NCBI GenBank assembly: GCA_019400425.1
Contig: JAFREE010000018.1
Coordinates: 206,265 to 270,264 of the forward strand
From: Hymenochaete sp. R1
Taxonomy: Eukaryota > Basidiomycota > Agaricomycetes > Hymenochaetales > Hymenochaetaceae
DNA: 64,000 bases
Direction of reading: 5' to 3'
Shown here: piece by piece, positions 24,021 to 35,824 of the stretch
Layout: each line of letters opens with the position of its first letter
Position numbering within the stretch: the first letter of the stretch is position 1
Made by a program: the position numbers and the translations under genes
Notes under the pieces: model-generated
The model's input: only the letters and a program-made list of their open reading frames with translations
The model's database searches: none
Told to the model about the DNA's origin: nothing

Positions 24021-25665
24021 TTAGTGTGAGCGGACCACCAAAGTATTGAAGACAGCCTTGACTCCCTCTCGGCAAGTGGATTGGTGCGAACTAACATTAA
24101 TGCTCGTTCCTTCGTTGACACCGGCTCCACCTGCCTCTTTCAGATTGAAGAATATCTGGCTGCCAAGGATGCATAGGAGCGTAGGATTTCCTATAGCATC
24201 CAAAACAGTCTGGGCTGAATTTTGCACCAGATCCTCGCCGCTCACTATGGCAAAAACAGAGCACAGAATTGCTCTTTGCGTGAAGTTAGAAAGTACCGGT
24301 ATCGCTTTAAACAATTGAAGGGACTGACGTAGCGAAATACATAATTTGGTCGGTAATGAGAACCTTAACAAGTTTCGAACCGCTGAAGGAGTTCAACTTC
24401 CAATATTCCGTAGCTTTGATTACAGCTAGAACCAAAAGTAGCAGATCTAATGCAACAGGAGGAACCCTATACAACGCGTTCAGCAGTACATCCATGACCG
24501 AATGATATCACACACCAATCAAGCATATATGCAAACGTCGGTGCATTTGTTACATCAGCACAAGCTATTGTATCCTGCGCTAGCCCAACAGTTACCACTA
24601 GAATCGAAGAAATCAGACTTCTGTGACCAAGTATTTAGAATGGACCTCACCGCCCTCGGCCAAAGTAACATAGGTCATAAAAGATATTTTTGCGATAACT
24701 TCAAGACCTAGGAGAATATAAAGGACCAGAGATACTTTTGTCCCTGTTATTCATTTTCTTGATAAATATTTACCAATAGAAAAAAATGAATCAAGTGCGC
24801 GCCTTTATGATACAATGCCAGAACCCTGAGTATCAAGATATCTGGTCGAAGTTAGAGCCCATGATAAGATTGCATGTTACATGCGAAACCCCACAGTCAA
24901 TGGTGATAATGGTGATAGAGTCTACGGAACTTCAGACTGCGCAACCGAAGACTATGGAAATTGCACTCACAGGACAGGATCGGTAACCACGTGTAAAGTT
25001 TACCTAGTAAAAGAACATCGATATCAATGCGTACGATCACCTTCTTGAGTGTCAAGGAAGCACACATCTAGTAACAGTGTTAGCTTCGCAAGGATGACAA
25101 AACCTAACATACATACTGGAATAATGTTGCATTGTAAGACGGTTCTGCAGGGCAACGATATCAGCTCGAGCGTCCGCTGGTTTACGCTCGTATATACGAA
25201 CCAAGAACACGCAATACTGATCCAACAACCCCCACATAACGATTCTGCAGTTTGCTTTAGAATTGGACAGATGGAATTACGTCAATATACGCACCAAGAA
25301 AAAGACGATCTTGGTCAAGTTCATAGGAGCGAACTGATCCAATGTTAGCATTATGGATGGAGAATTGGTTTGAAGGCAAACATACCCAAAAGTATCTGAC
25401 CTGGCGGGTGGAATCATATAAAATGAAAAGAGACCACTAGCATACATATACATACTTCTTTCTCGAACGTGCATACTGGAGCAAATTGGATGAGCGAGCC
25501 TAGATACTAGAAACGGCTGTACTTACGCGAATCGTAAATTAACGAAGTCGCCAGTGCAATAGACAAGTAACCCAAAGTGTTTGTTTCCTCTATCCAAGGG
25601 GGAACCTCATCTGGAGGGATGGTTGCAACGATGTCTCGAACAGTAAAGGTTGACTTTGATAGCAT
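24021..25665 (-). CDS. DUF6533-family seven-helix membrane protein, copy D
   Basis: The first exon reads MLSKSTFTVRDIVATIPPDE then VPPWIEETNTLGYLSIALA and TSLIYDSR. Later exons hold LLLLVLAVIKATEYWKLNSF, SGSKLVKVLITDQIMYFAT (24310-24440) and GNPTLLCILGSQIFFNLKEA then GGAGVNEGTS (24130-24200). Unlike copies C, E, F and G, no donor is used after the C-terminal block. The frame continues through HQSTCREGVKAVFNTLVV to a TAA near 24021, so the C-terminal tail differs. The conserved arginine of GSRMFF is glutamine here. TATAAAA stands 52 bp upstream of the ATG. I take it as functional, since no frame break was found in the exons I could follow. Confidence 0.78.
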
Positions 25666-25710
25666 GGCGGATGCGGATGAGGGTACTCAGGACTTTGATG
25701 GAAAGATGAA

Positions 25711-25717
25711 TTTTATA
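25711..25717 (-). promoter_or_regulatory. TATA box of DUF6533 copy D
   Basis: TATAAAA on the minus strand, 52 bp upstream of the start codon at 25665. Confidence 0.55.
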
Positions 25718-26174
25718 GCGCTGGAGTGAACTGAATCTTTGCACGCAGGCTTGATTGAGAAATCATCTCGTACCCAAAAGTCACTTATGCTGGACGGAAG
25801 AACGGCAAAAAGGCGAGCTTGTGCAAATGGAGATCCCGAGTCGCATCAAGACTCGTAAATAGAATTGAAGAACGCCTCGGATGCACTACTGGCCTCGGTG
25901 TATGTCTTTAGCTTATCAAACTTACTCCAAAAAAAGAAAGGTAATTGGCCTCCAACCACATCTGATGCTGTGCGCAATGATCCTAAATGGCAAGTAAGTG
26001 GACGCCCCATTCGAGAGGGCGGAAGGTTTGAACTTACAATATCTTCACGCGCGACGAATCCATGAAGCTAGCGCACATTGTTTTCAGTCTTCGCCTCATA
26101 TCTGCCCTGCAAAGTCTGCAACGAGGAAAAAGATCGGAACACAGCGAAATATCACAGGTCATCTAGTCGCAGTT

Positions 26175-26178
<4 letters not shown>
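25718..26178. other. Intergenic, no gene seen
   Basis: Upstream of copy D. No open frame with a recognisable motif; it leads into the AT microsatellite. Confidence 0.4.

Positions 26179-26227
<49 letters not shown>
26179..26227. repeat. (AT)n microsatellite
   Basis: An uninterrupted run of alternating A and T, about 24 dinucleotide units. It lies between DUF6533 copy D and the relic copy. Confidence 0.97.
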
Positions 26228-26230
<3 letters not shown>

Positions 26231-26521
26231 GGTTATCACATACGTGCTTCTTTCATTCAAAAGACGATACGTCGGATTGATCCAAGAGATGAATTCTTCA
26301 CTCCTTGTGCTTCCATGTCGTTTCGCATCATGATAGAAAGACAAACAAACAAAGGTCTGGTGATGCGGGCGTTCTGCATCTATGAATAGAATCGATCAGG
26401 AGGCATACCTCAAATCATATAGACTAAACATCAAAAAATCAAACAGACGTACCGACTACTGTGTTGGTGGACTTCCCAAGACGAGAGCGAATAAACTTAA
26501 CATGAGATTTTTATAACCAAC

Positions 26522-26620
26522 CTATCCAAGCTTCAAGTTCAATGATATGCAGCTACCGAGCATGCATAGGAGTGCAGCATTTCCAGACACTCGAAATTTC
26601 ACTTTCTTGCTTCTTTCGAA
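26522..26620 (-). pseudogene. Relic of an eighth DUF6533 gene
   Basis: On the minus strand, 26584-26522 translates as GNAALLCMLGSCISLNLKLG followed by a TAG. This is a decayed form of the family signature GNPTLLCILGSRMFFNLKEA, matching at 13 of 20 positions in the same spacing. The preceding residues (KKVKFRVS) do not match the family. I found no other family block between 26227 and 26768, so this is a fragment, broken by the stop and by loss of the upstream exons. It lies in the same orientation as copies C and D and continues that array. Confidence 0.65.
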
Positions 26621-26767
26621 ATATCTTGTACCATGAAGAGTTCGATAACCGGGGAAACTGGGACTTCCAGGCAATCATTAACCAAGAGAGGATATGAATG
26701 GATTAATATTGCTGCGCAAAGCATCTACAAGCATTTAAATAGAGCTGCTTTTACCACAAGCACACAT

Positions 26768-27789
<1,022 letters not shown>

Positions 27790-27978
27790 GGTGGATGACG
27801 ACGACGACGACGACGACGAAGGATGAGGGTGTGCGATGAGGACGTTTGGCAACTTCAAAGTCGGAGGGAGAGGTTACGTAAGCACAAATGGGATTGACCA
27901 ATGAAATTATTTCCGAATGTAAACCTCAAAGTTCCGGCAAGTGATCCTTTCTCTCTAACGATAAGATAACAAAAAGAC
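27790..27978. promoter_or_regulatory. Bidirectional promoter, NDUFS8 / prefoldin 2
   Basis: 189 bp separate the divergent start codons. The NDUFS8-proximal part contains a (GAC)n trinucleotide run at about 27794-27820. Confidence 0.5.
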
Positions 27979-28514
27979 ATGTCCAGCTCATCCAAGGGCA
28001 AAGGCACCTCAAAAACACTTAATGAGCAAGGTATGTGAGGGACAGCACATTGTAGACACGTCTGATCCAAACTTAGAACTCCAACAAACCCTGTCTCGAC
28101 TGCAAAATGACCTTCAGGCTCTTGCGTCGAAAATAACCGAACTCGAAGCCGAGGCAGATGAACACGAGTGAGTCAATATTACCCTACCTGTCATCCGAAA
28201 TGAGGCTGATCAACCGTGTTAGACTAGTGCTGTCAGCTTTGGTAGAGGCCTTACAAACGAATCCTGACAGGAAGTGCTTCCGTATGGTCGGCGGTATACT
28301 TGTGGAACGCACGGTGAAGGATGTTGTACCTGCCCTGCAGACCAACAGAGACGGGGTGCGTGTTTTTGTTAGATCCTCAAGATACGCTGTGAAGCTGATT
28401 AATGTCCAGATCAAAAGTGTCGTTTCAAATCTTGTGAATCAGTACAAGTCGAAGGATGGGGAGTTCGAGTCATTGAAGAGAGAATACAACGTTCGTCCAA
28501 TAGCAGTAGCCTAG
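27979..28514 (+). CDS. PFDN2: Prefoldin subunit 2
   Basis: A beta-type prefoldin subunit, part of the cytosolic hexameric chaperone that delivers nascent actin and tubulin to CCT. Exons give MSSSSKGKGTSKTLNEQ, then a coiled-coil helix (LQQTLSRLQNDLQALASKI then TELEAEADEHE), then LVLSALVEALQTNPDRKCFR, MVGGILVERTVKDVVPALQT and a final helix IKSVVSNLVNQYKSKDGEFE ending with NVRPIAVA. The MVGG-x-LVE-x-TV block is the hallmark of subunit 2. Three short introns; stop TAG at 28512-28514. Length is as expected for the family. Confidence 0.92.
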
Positions 28515-31500
28515 GCTTGCTTAGACGTGCGCATGAAAGTGTGAGTGTTGAACTTCTTGGTTGCTTGGAACTTCGTATTGATCGTCAGCCAAAGACTGTA
28601 TCAAAAGCGTGACATGTATCAACAGAGGTTTCGAACTAACGTCAGTCTATCTTATTGCAAATGCACGAGAAGCCCTGCTATGTTCCACCGGATTGTCAGG
28701 TTGAATAACGTGTGATACTGGCAATGGATCATCCGTTCACAAAATCTAGCGTACGCAAGTCAAAGTTGCAAGTTTTCTTCGACGCTGGCAGCTGAAAGAC
28801 CAGCGCTGCCCCGGTGGCTTTTGCCCTCGGAGGAATCTGTGCAAGGCCATGCGAACGCGGACGCCCGATGTACTCCGCGATGTTTGGCTCTGAGAGAACT
28901 TCAAATGTTTACTGGCGGTGTAGTCGGCGGCAGTTGCAAATGCATCTCGATGGCCTGCCATTTCCAAACGCCTAGGAGATACCAATCACATCGAATTTCT
29001 TGGTGTGTCCAGTCCGATCATCAACTTCTGTCTTTCACATTCAAAGAGCCTGCTCTGCAAGTCTGGAATCTCACGATGAGAAAAAATAAACAGGTGTTTT
29101 TGATTGTCTGGCGAATCGCACGCACTTCTGAATCTCAAACACAGTTCTCGCCTAACAATCAGGATGCAGCCCAATAAGCATTCCGTTAGGTCTCGGTTAT
29201 CCCTTTCATTTGCAACACATTAGCATCATAGAAGATGGATCAACATCGTTTAGGAGGCGACGGTGTTGCTTGCACTTTATTTGGGCGTTATTTCGATGGC
29301 TGTGCTATAGCTCACCGACATGGGCGTCTACGAGAACCTGAGGGCCTGTTCCATCGCAACTCGTCGACCAAGCTGTACCAGGGACCAACGAATGGAAATT
29401 GGGCTCATTCCGCATCGGAACTATCCAAGAATACGGTGCAACTCACAGATTTCTTGATCATATAAGGAAGGTGAATAAAGAATAAGCTATTAAAAAAGGC
29501 GCCTGCAATGACCCTTCCATTACTCGACCTTGTGTAGCGTTTGAGTCTGAACGTCAACAATGGCCGAATATCATAATGTTTGCCTTGTCTGCACGGCCAG
29601 AGAACATCTTTGACCTGTCACAATCAAGTAAGCGAAGTACCAATCGCCGCCGAAGATGCCCAACTTAAAAAAAGGTACTCCTCTCTTTCTAAATCTCTTA
29701 AAGCGACATGTGGCTTGTGTTTCTAACTTTACATACGCCTTTACAGGTTTCTACTTCGGGACGAGGCAGAAGCTTTAATTGACACACGTTAGAGCTGCTA
29801 ATCCTGGGTTTGATAGGATAGTCGTCACTGGAGCAGCGAATGTGTAATTGAGAAGGTGATGTCAATGGCATTGGTCCTTCCCACTGTGATTTCAATTCGG
29901 TGGGTGAAGCCGAGACATGCGTTGGAAATGAATATTCCCTGTAAGTCTGTCTCTTCATCAGGCTTCTCGCAGTCCCGTAATGATACACCTAACCCAATGT
30001 TTATTGGTGTAGGATTGTGATCTTCCTTACGGGATGGGCAATAAAGCGTGATCCTTGTCACTAGCCTGTCCGTACGGGCTCGGAATTCACGGTAGTCGAC
30101 GGTGAAATTCGAGGCACATTCCCTTTCTCCACATCCATCTCAGTCGCCAATCGATCCTACTTGTGCCACGTTCTAACACATTCTCAAGCGGAATTAGGGA
30201 ATCCAATGCATACCAACTCTTACGCTTACTGCGATCAAGCTGCTGGTACTATCACACGCACCAAGAAAACCAAACAGCTCTCCAGATTATCCGCTCAGAG
30301 TCTAAAGAACCGCCGAGCCGAGATTTCATTTTGCGTTCGCAGTCGTATCGGTAGTGCCAAGGAGACAAAACTTTCCTCGGTATAATTCAGTCTCGAGCTG
30401 TGGTAATGTAGACGCTCATGCCTCTTGGGCGCTCACCCCGAGCCGAGTCAGAGGTTCACCGGTACTGTATTCAACGCACATTTAGACATCGCCTACGCTT
30501 ATATTTTTGTGCTTATTGACGCCGATCCGGCGAACAATGCACGCTTGCTTCCGCGAGTGAGACAAGGAACAGAGAGCAGTGTTAGCGCCTTGAATCTCGG
30601 ACGCATGAATCAAGGCGTTTGCTTCCCGAGCTTTGAAACTCAGGCCCAAGCTATGACTCAGGCAAGTTGGCAATGTCTATAAATCTCGGGTTCTTATCTT
30701 TATTTTTACTTCAATAATATTTTTTTTTTGCACTGACACTTTTATCGAAGAATCAGGTGTGTGCAAACGACATGGCTGATTCTTGTCCGATACCGATAGT
30801 GGTGAGGATGTAGGTGTACCCTCGAACACCCCTAAATTCGCATTCATCCTCGATTAGAGATGGACGTGACAGGTCTTGAAACTCGTACACACATGGATTC
30901 AATCACAGAGAATCGCTTTCGGCGTCGAGGATCGTTGTAGTTCTGACCCCTATTTTCAACACTCGCTACCCACGCATTAATACCATCGTACCCACTATGA
31001 ACGAGGCTATGAACCAGGGCTAAATTCCGACATTGAATACAAAGGCACTTGTTCCGATTGTCCGTATGCTAATTCGTACGTATCCACCCTTCTCTTCTGC
31101 CGCTGTGTTCACTGATGCCACCTTCTGAATTCTAATCTTGAACATCATGATCAAAGTCTGGCGACGAGTTCAGAACTGATATAGCATATCACCCCCCTTA
31201 ATATGATCGTTCATATGTTCATACCGTTCCGTTCATATGCTATGGAACAAACAAGCTCCGGGGTAGTGGGGTGCTTCTTTTCTTATACCGCCGGTCAGTG
31301 CCAGTGCCAGTGCCGTGCCATTAGCGAGTCACTGAGACAATGGCAGCTCGAAGTTGGCAAACAGACTCTTGGAGCCCCTTAGTCTTCTGAGTCTCCTCGG
31401 ATTGGGTTTGTTCTCAGCGGCGGCGTATCAGTGTCTGAAGCTTCGAAGAAACATTGACCCCTCTCTTCCCCTTCTCTTCTACGTGTAGCCGGAGCCCTTC

Positions 31501-31801
31501 TCACATGTACGTATCTCCCCCTTCCCCCTTCCGTCAATCAACACAAAACGTCATTCACTTCGTAAATGTACACGGCTAATCATGGCTCTTCTCGAATACC
31601 GAGCAAATAAAAAGCTGCATCTTTTCCAGTCTGCTGAATCGGATCGGATTAGCCACATCGACATGAGAGTACCGATTCAGGATGATGCTTATGGGATGGG
31701 ATAAGGATAGGGGTAGAGGTAACTTCTCTGCCCTCTGTGGCTCCTTGACTCAGAAACGCTTCTCGAGCAGATACTTTCACACGCCCTTCCTTACTTTACT
31801 T

Positions 31802-31815
31802 CCCCCCCCCCCCCC
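31802..31815. repeat. Homopolymer C tract
   Basis: Fourteen consecutive C residues, in a pyrimidine-rich stretch. Confidence 0.9.
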
Positions 31816-32192
31816 TCTCCTTCTTTTTTTACTCAAATTCTCAAAGTAACAAAGTTATTCCGCGGTACATACATACATAGTAAGTCTTACTCCCGGGAGT
31901 ATCGTCGACTCGAGAGCCGCACTAACAAGAGCCTGACGGAGAAGAGAAGCTTAAGAGAAGTAAGGGAAGTAAGAAGCACAGCTGGGCGCGTCTCGTTCTA
32001 AATTAAACGTGAACTTCGATTGTCCACATCCGAGTCCGAGTCGCCACCACTACTACTTACTACTTACCACCGACTACTAGTAGTAGTTAGACAAGTAACA
32101 AGCCGGCGGTTCTGTCTCCAGAAACACCGAAATGAAAAACACGACCCTCCTCCGGGAACCGAAACTTGAGTTCCGACATGCAGTACGCAGTG

Positions 32193-32221
32193 CCTACTAC
32201 TACTGCTGCTGCTGCTGCTGG
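32193..32221. repeat. TAC/TGC triplet tract
   Basis: A run of TAC units passing directly into CTG/TGC units, non-coding as far as I can tell. Confidence 0.75.
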
Positions 32222-33066
32222 TGCAGTGCCAGTGTACTGTACTGTACAACTGTACAAGTAAGTAAGTACTGGATAGATGTCTTATTGGAATTTGCCTTTC
32301 GGGGACTACCATGTACCATACCATGACTACGCATCTTCTTCAAGAAGTAGTAGTTACAATTCCATATCGTGGTGCCAGTGCCAGTGGCGTCAGCAAAAGT
32401 AAAGCTGCCTCGGCGGGTCGGCGAGTTACTAGTACATAAACACGGCATGCATGCTTCTCGTTCTCATCTTGAAGACCATCGAGAGGCACCGATCCTGAGA
32501 CTGGTACTATATATGCAGTATCGTACCAATCGTAGTAAGCAACATACCTGATACAGAACACTACAGAGACAGAGGCAGCCTGCTTCCCCTTCCCATACAC
32601 CACCACTAGTCACGGTATTCCGTAAGATCGGGAAACATCAATGCGTGTGCTACCTTCCCCCCAATTTCCAGCACGTACGACGAGCGAAGAGAGATACATG
32701 AACTTGTATACGCATAGAAGGCGGAGAACAGAAAGGCAGGGAGACAAGGCAAGACGGTGGAAGGCCATGTACAAGCATTACATGTATGTACATCTACGTT
32801 ATATAAGATATTTAAAGACCAAGGAGGAGGGGGAAATCGAGCAGGAGATAGCATAAAAGCGTAAAGAAAGAGATGTAAAAGAGATGCAAAAGGATAAGGA
32901 AGGGGAACAGAGGCAAGATACTAACGCTATTATACCAAATGCAAGTGCGAAACAAAGAGAGGAGGGGAGGGGCTGGGAGGCTCACGTCCGATCCCCAACA
33001 TCCTCCACTTTTCTTTTTCCCAACAAAAAAAAAACAATGACAACGCGCTTTTCAAAAGGTCAGAAA

Positions 33067-34933
33067 TCACGACGGCGTCCCCGACGCACTCCTCTCTCTT
33101 TCTCTTTGCACCGATCCCCTCCCCGGCCCACCAGTAGTAGTAGTAGGCATAGGCATCATCGGCTCGTCAGCCGGCCCCAGTCCCTGTTCCGGCATCTCCG
33201 GGTCGACCATCGCATCCCTCATCACATAAGACCCCGGCCCGATCCGTTGGTGTCCATGCATCCTCTGCGGGGCCGAGACCGGGGCTCCAGGCCCATTTGG
33301 TGAGGTTGGGCTTCCGGAGTGAGAGTGGGCGTGTTGACGAGAATGAGAATGGGTGTGGTTGTAATTGTGGGTGTGGGTGTGGACGTAGACGTGGGGTCGG
33401 TCGCCGGTGTGGGGGTGGTTGTGGACGTGGGGCCGGTTATGAGCGTAATGTGCGTGTGCGTGGTGTTTGTGCGAGTGTGTTGTGCTCGAGTTTGAGGAGG
33501 ACGGTGGGAGGTGTGGTTGGGGAGGAGAGGATGAAGGATGCGTGCCACGGGATGGCTTATCACCATTTCGTTCTCGGTCTCCGTGAGCATGCTGTTGCTG
33601 CTGCTGCTGCGACTCAAACTTTTCTCGTTCGAGGCGTTGACGCTCCCATTCGTCGTCTGCCATCTGTTGAGCATGTGCATGCGAGTACCCACCCGGAGAT
33701 GAAGCCTGTTGACGACCTACACCAGCACCAGCAGCAACGGAATGGGACCGACTACTACTCGACGACCTATGGGGAGGTGGTATCACTCCTGTTCCAGCCC
33801 CTTGCTCGGTAACAGGACTATGATGAGAAGAATGCGGCGTCATAGCAGGCGGCTGCGAAGCCTGCATCGCCGCCATTGTCGCCGCCGCTTCCTGCTGTTT
33901 CTGTATCTCCCGTTCCCTCTCTTCGCGCTCGCGTTCCAATCTAAGAGCTTCCTGATTCCGCATTTCTTTTACCGCCTTGCTCACGCGCCCACCTCTGCGT
34001 TTTGGGGGAGCCGAGACTGGGGCTGGGGCTGGAGCTGAGCTATGAGGAGGTGGCGGTGGTTGTGGGTGCACATCGTGTGCGAGGATGTACTGACCGGCGT
34101 CGGTGATGACGGGTCTTCCGTCGGTGCCAGCGACTACGATTTGAGGGCCGTCATGTGTTTGAACTGTTACCACCTGCTGGGCGTGGGTGATAGGAAGCTG
34201 GTTTGGATGCTCATGAGGTTGCTGTGGAGAGACATGGTTTGGGCCGCTTGAGCCTGGGACAGGAGCGGGTTGGATGGGATGGAAAGGTTGTTGATGGGGA
34301 GCTGGGGCGTGTCCGCGTTCACGACGTCTACTGGATTGAGGGAGTTCCGTCGATGCCGGCGGGGGAGGTTGGTCAATGAATTGATTTGGCAGAGATGTAC
34401 CTGCAGGCTTGGGAGAGGCGGGAAGCTGATTGAGGCGTTCGTACAAAATTCTAAATGGAGATGAGCGAGTGTGCGAGGCGTGTAAGGACAAAAATAGAAT
34501 GTAACTCACGCTCGTTCGAGTTTTGCACGTTGAATGTTTCTTTTTGCCTGTAGAACTTTGAAGTACAGTCTGTCGTTTTCCTGTACAAAAGAAAGCAAAA
34601 TCGATTGAGTTTCTGTTGATTTTTAGAAACTCGTGTACGACTCACCGATTCGACTTCAGCAACCTTATACTTCAAGTCCTTGTACCTCGCAATGTATTTG
34701 CTATCATTATCTACGCCTTGAATGTTGATGTGATGCACGGCACTTTGGCCAGGCTTTGAACGACTTGAGTTGAACGGCGCTGACGTGGCCGAATTTTGAA
34801 TGGGAGCACCGACTTCCCGGAAGGGTTGAGAATTAGAGGAAACAGGCATCCCGTTTGAGTCGCGGTAATGAGAATGCGAAAGCGCTGAGGATTGTTGCGG
34901 TCCAGAGGGTCCAGGCGATGGTGGAGGGGACAT
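33067..34933 (-). CDS. INO80 complex subunit F-domain-like protein
   Basis: The recognisable part is a short basic coiled coil formed across two splice junctions: YIARYKDLKYKVAEVES, then ENDRLYFKVLQAKRNIQRAK, then LERAILYERLNQL. It matches the INO80F (TFPT-like) domain, a subunit of the INO80 nucleosome remodeller. The rest is disordered: proline- and glutamine-rich segments, a charged helix (LRLEREREEREREIQKQQEA), poly-Gln, and a His-rich tract of about 60 residues near the C-terminus (many HTH, HSH, HPH repeats). The start MSPPPSPGPSGPQQ at 34933 is chosen because the upstream open extension to 35260 resembles untranslated sequence. The gene ends with a TGA at 33067-33069. Domain call moderate, exon structure good. 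Confidence 0.68.
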
Positions 34934-35824
34934 TGTGTGAGAGTCGTTGGAGGTAACGATGAGGAGGGTGGATATCGCCACGCGAGCGGGAGAGTGTCTG
35001 GAGCCTTTGTGTTGTTTTGTGGTGAAGTCCGAAGAGGCAGGTAATAATTGAGTCCGGATTCGAGACGGGCGCCGAGCGTCTCGCCAAAGCCGGTACCCAG
35101 CTAAAAAGAGAGCTTTTGTCGGAGAACGATGGCTGAATGTCGTCGACGACGACGACGAAGGGGACAATTTTCTGTGAGCGAGGGCGGATGTGATGAGAGA
35201 GGGAGGAAAAGAAGGGGGAGGGGTGGTAAAACGGAGACGCCTGGCTGTGTTTCCCTTCAAGTCAGTTCATTTCATTTGGCTTTTCTGTTCCTGCCGCGTT
35301 CTCCCTTTCAACTCTAAATTATACACTTCATTTTCATAATTTTATAATCACTTACACGCTTCATGTATGCATTTACTGTAGCTTTCTGGTGGTGTGGACT
35401 TGGTTGAATTCTCAAAAAAAAATCAATAAAATAAATTGTTGTCGAACGAGCGAGATCCAGAGCGGGAAATGATCCTGACACTCGAATCAAATCAAGCGAA
35501 GCGAATCCGGAGTCGGTCGGTCGAGACAATTGAGTACCTAATTTAGTTGTACTCTCCCACGACTTCAGTGTTTCTCCGTCACGTCTTTCAGTCAGTGTGC
35601 GCTCACATTCGCTCGTCCATCCTTTGAGTTCAACACAGCTGTTTCTTCATCAGTTACAACGCCACTAGTACGTTCTACCAGACTTGTTTTGAAACAATAA
35701 TGCTCAATATGCTTTATGCTATGCAGTGTCTCTTCCTTACAGGCAGTATGTCTCGTTTCGCAAGCCTCCATCTTTTCTCCTGCAAGGGGCTCTTTGATAT
35801 TCACTCACTTTCTCCTACAGGGAC
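34934..35824. promoter_or_regulatory. Divergent promoter region, INO80F-like / NDUFA13
   Basis: 891 bp between divergent start codons. On the plus side a likely 5'-UTR intron runs from a GTATGT donor at 35746 to the CTACAG acceptor ending at 35820, four bases before the NDUFA13 ATG. An upstream ATG at 35700 opens an overlapping frame that this splice would disrupt. Confidence 0.5.

Larger units (their letters stand above)
28515..33066. other. Gene-poor 4.5 kb with simple repeats
   Basis: No recognisable gene on either strand. Open frames are at most 118 codons, lack motifs and have no plausible splice partners. The right half (31200-32600) is full of short direct repeats: repeated CCAGTG units (~31297-31318, ~32372-32387), a C14 run, TAC/TGC triplet runs and AGTA tetranucleotides. 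Both flanking genes (prefoldin 2 and INO80F-like) end towards it, so it is a convergent intergenic region and could hold non-coding transcripts. Confidence 0.45.

Noticed and set aside
26179..26227. Possible origin or transposon end at the AT run
   Set aside because: It is a plain dinucleotide microsatellite; no terminal inverted repeats or target-site duplication were seen around it.
28515..33066. tRNA or 5S rRNA gene in the gene desert
   Set aside because: No A-box/B-box pair with cloverleaf complementarity could be found by eye; a tRNAscan-SE run would settle it.
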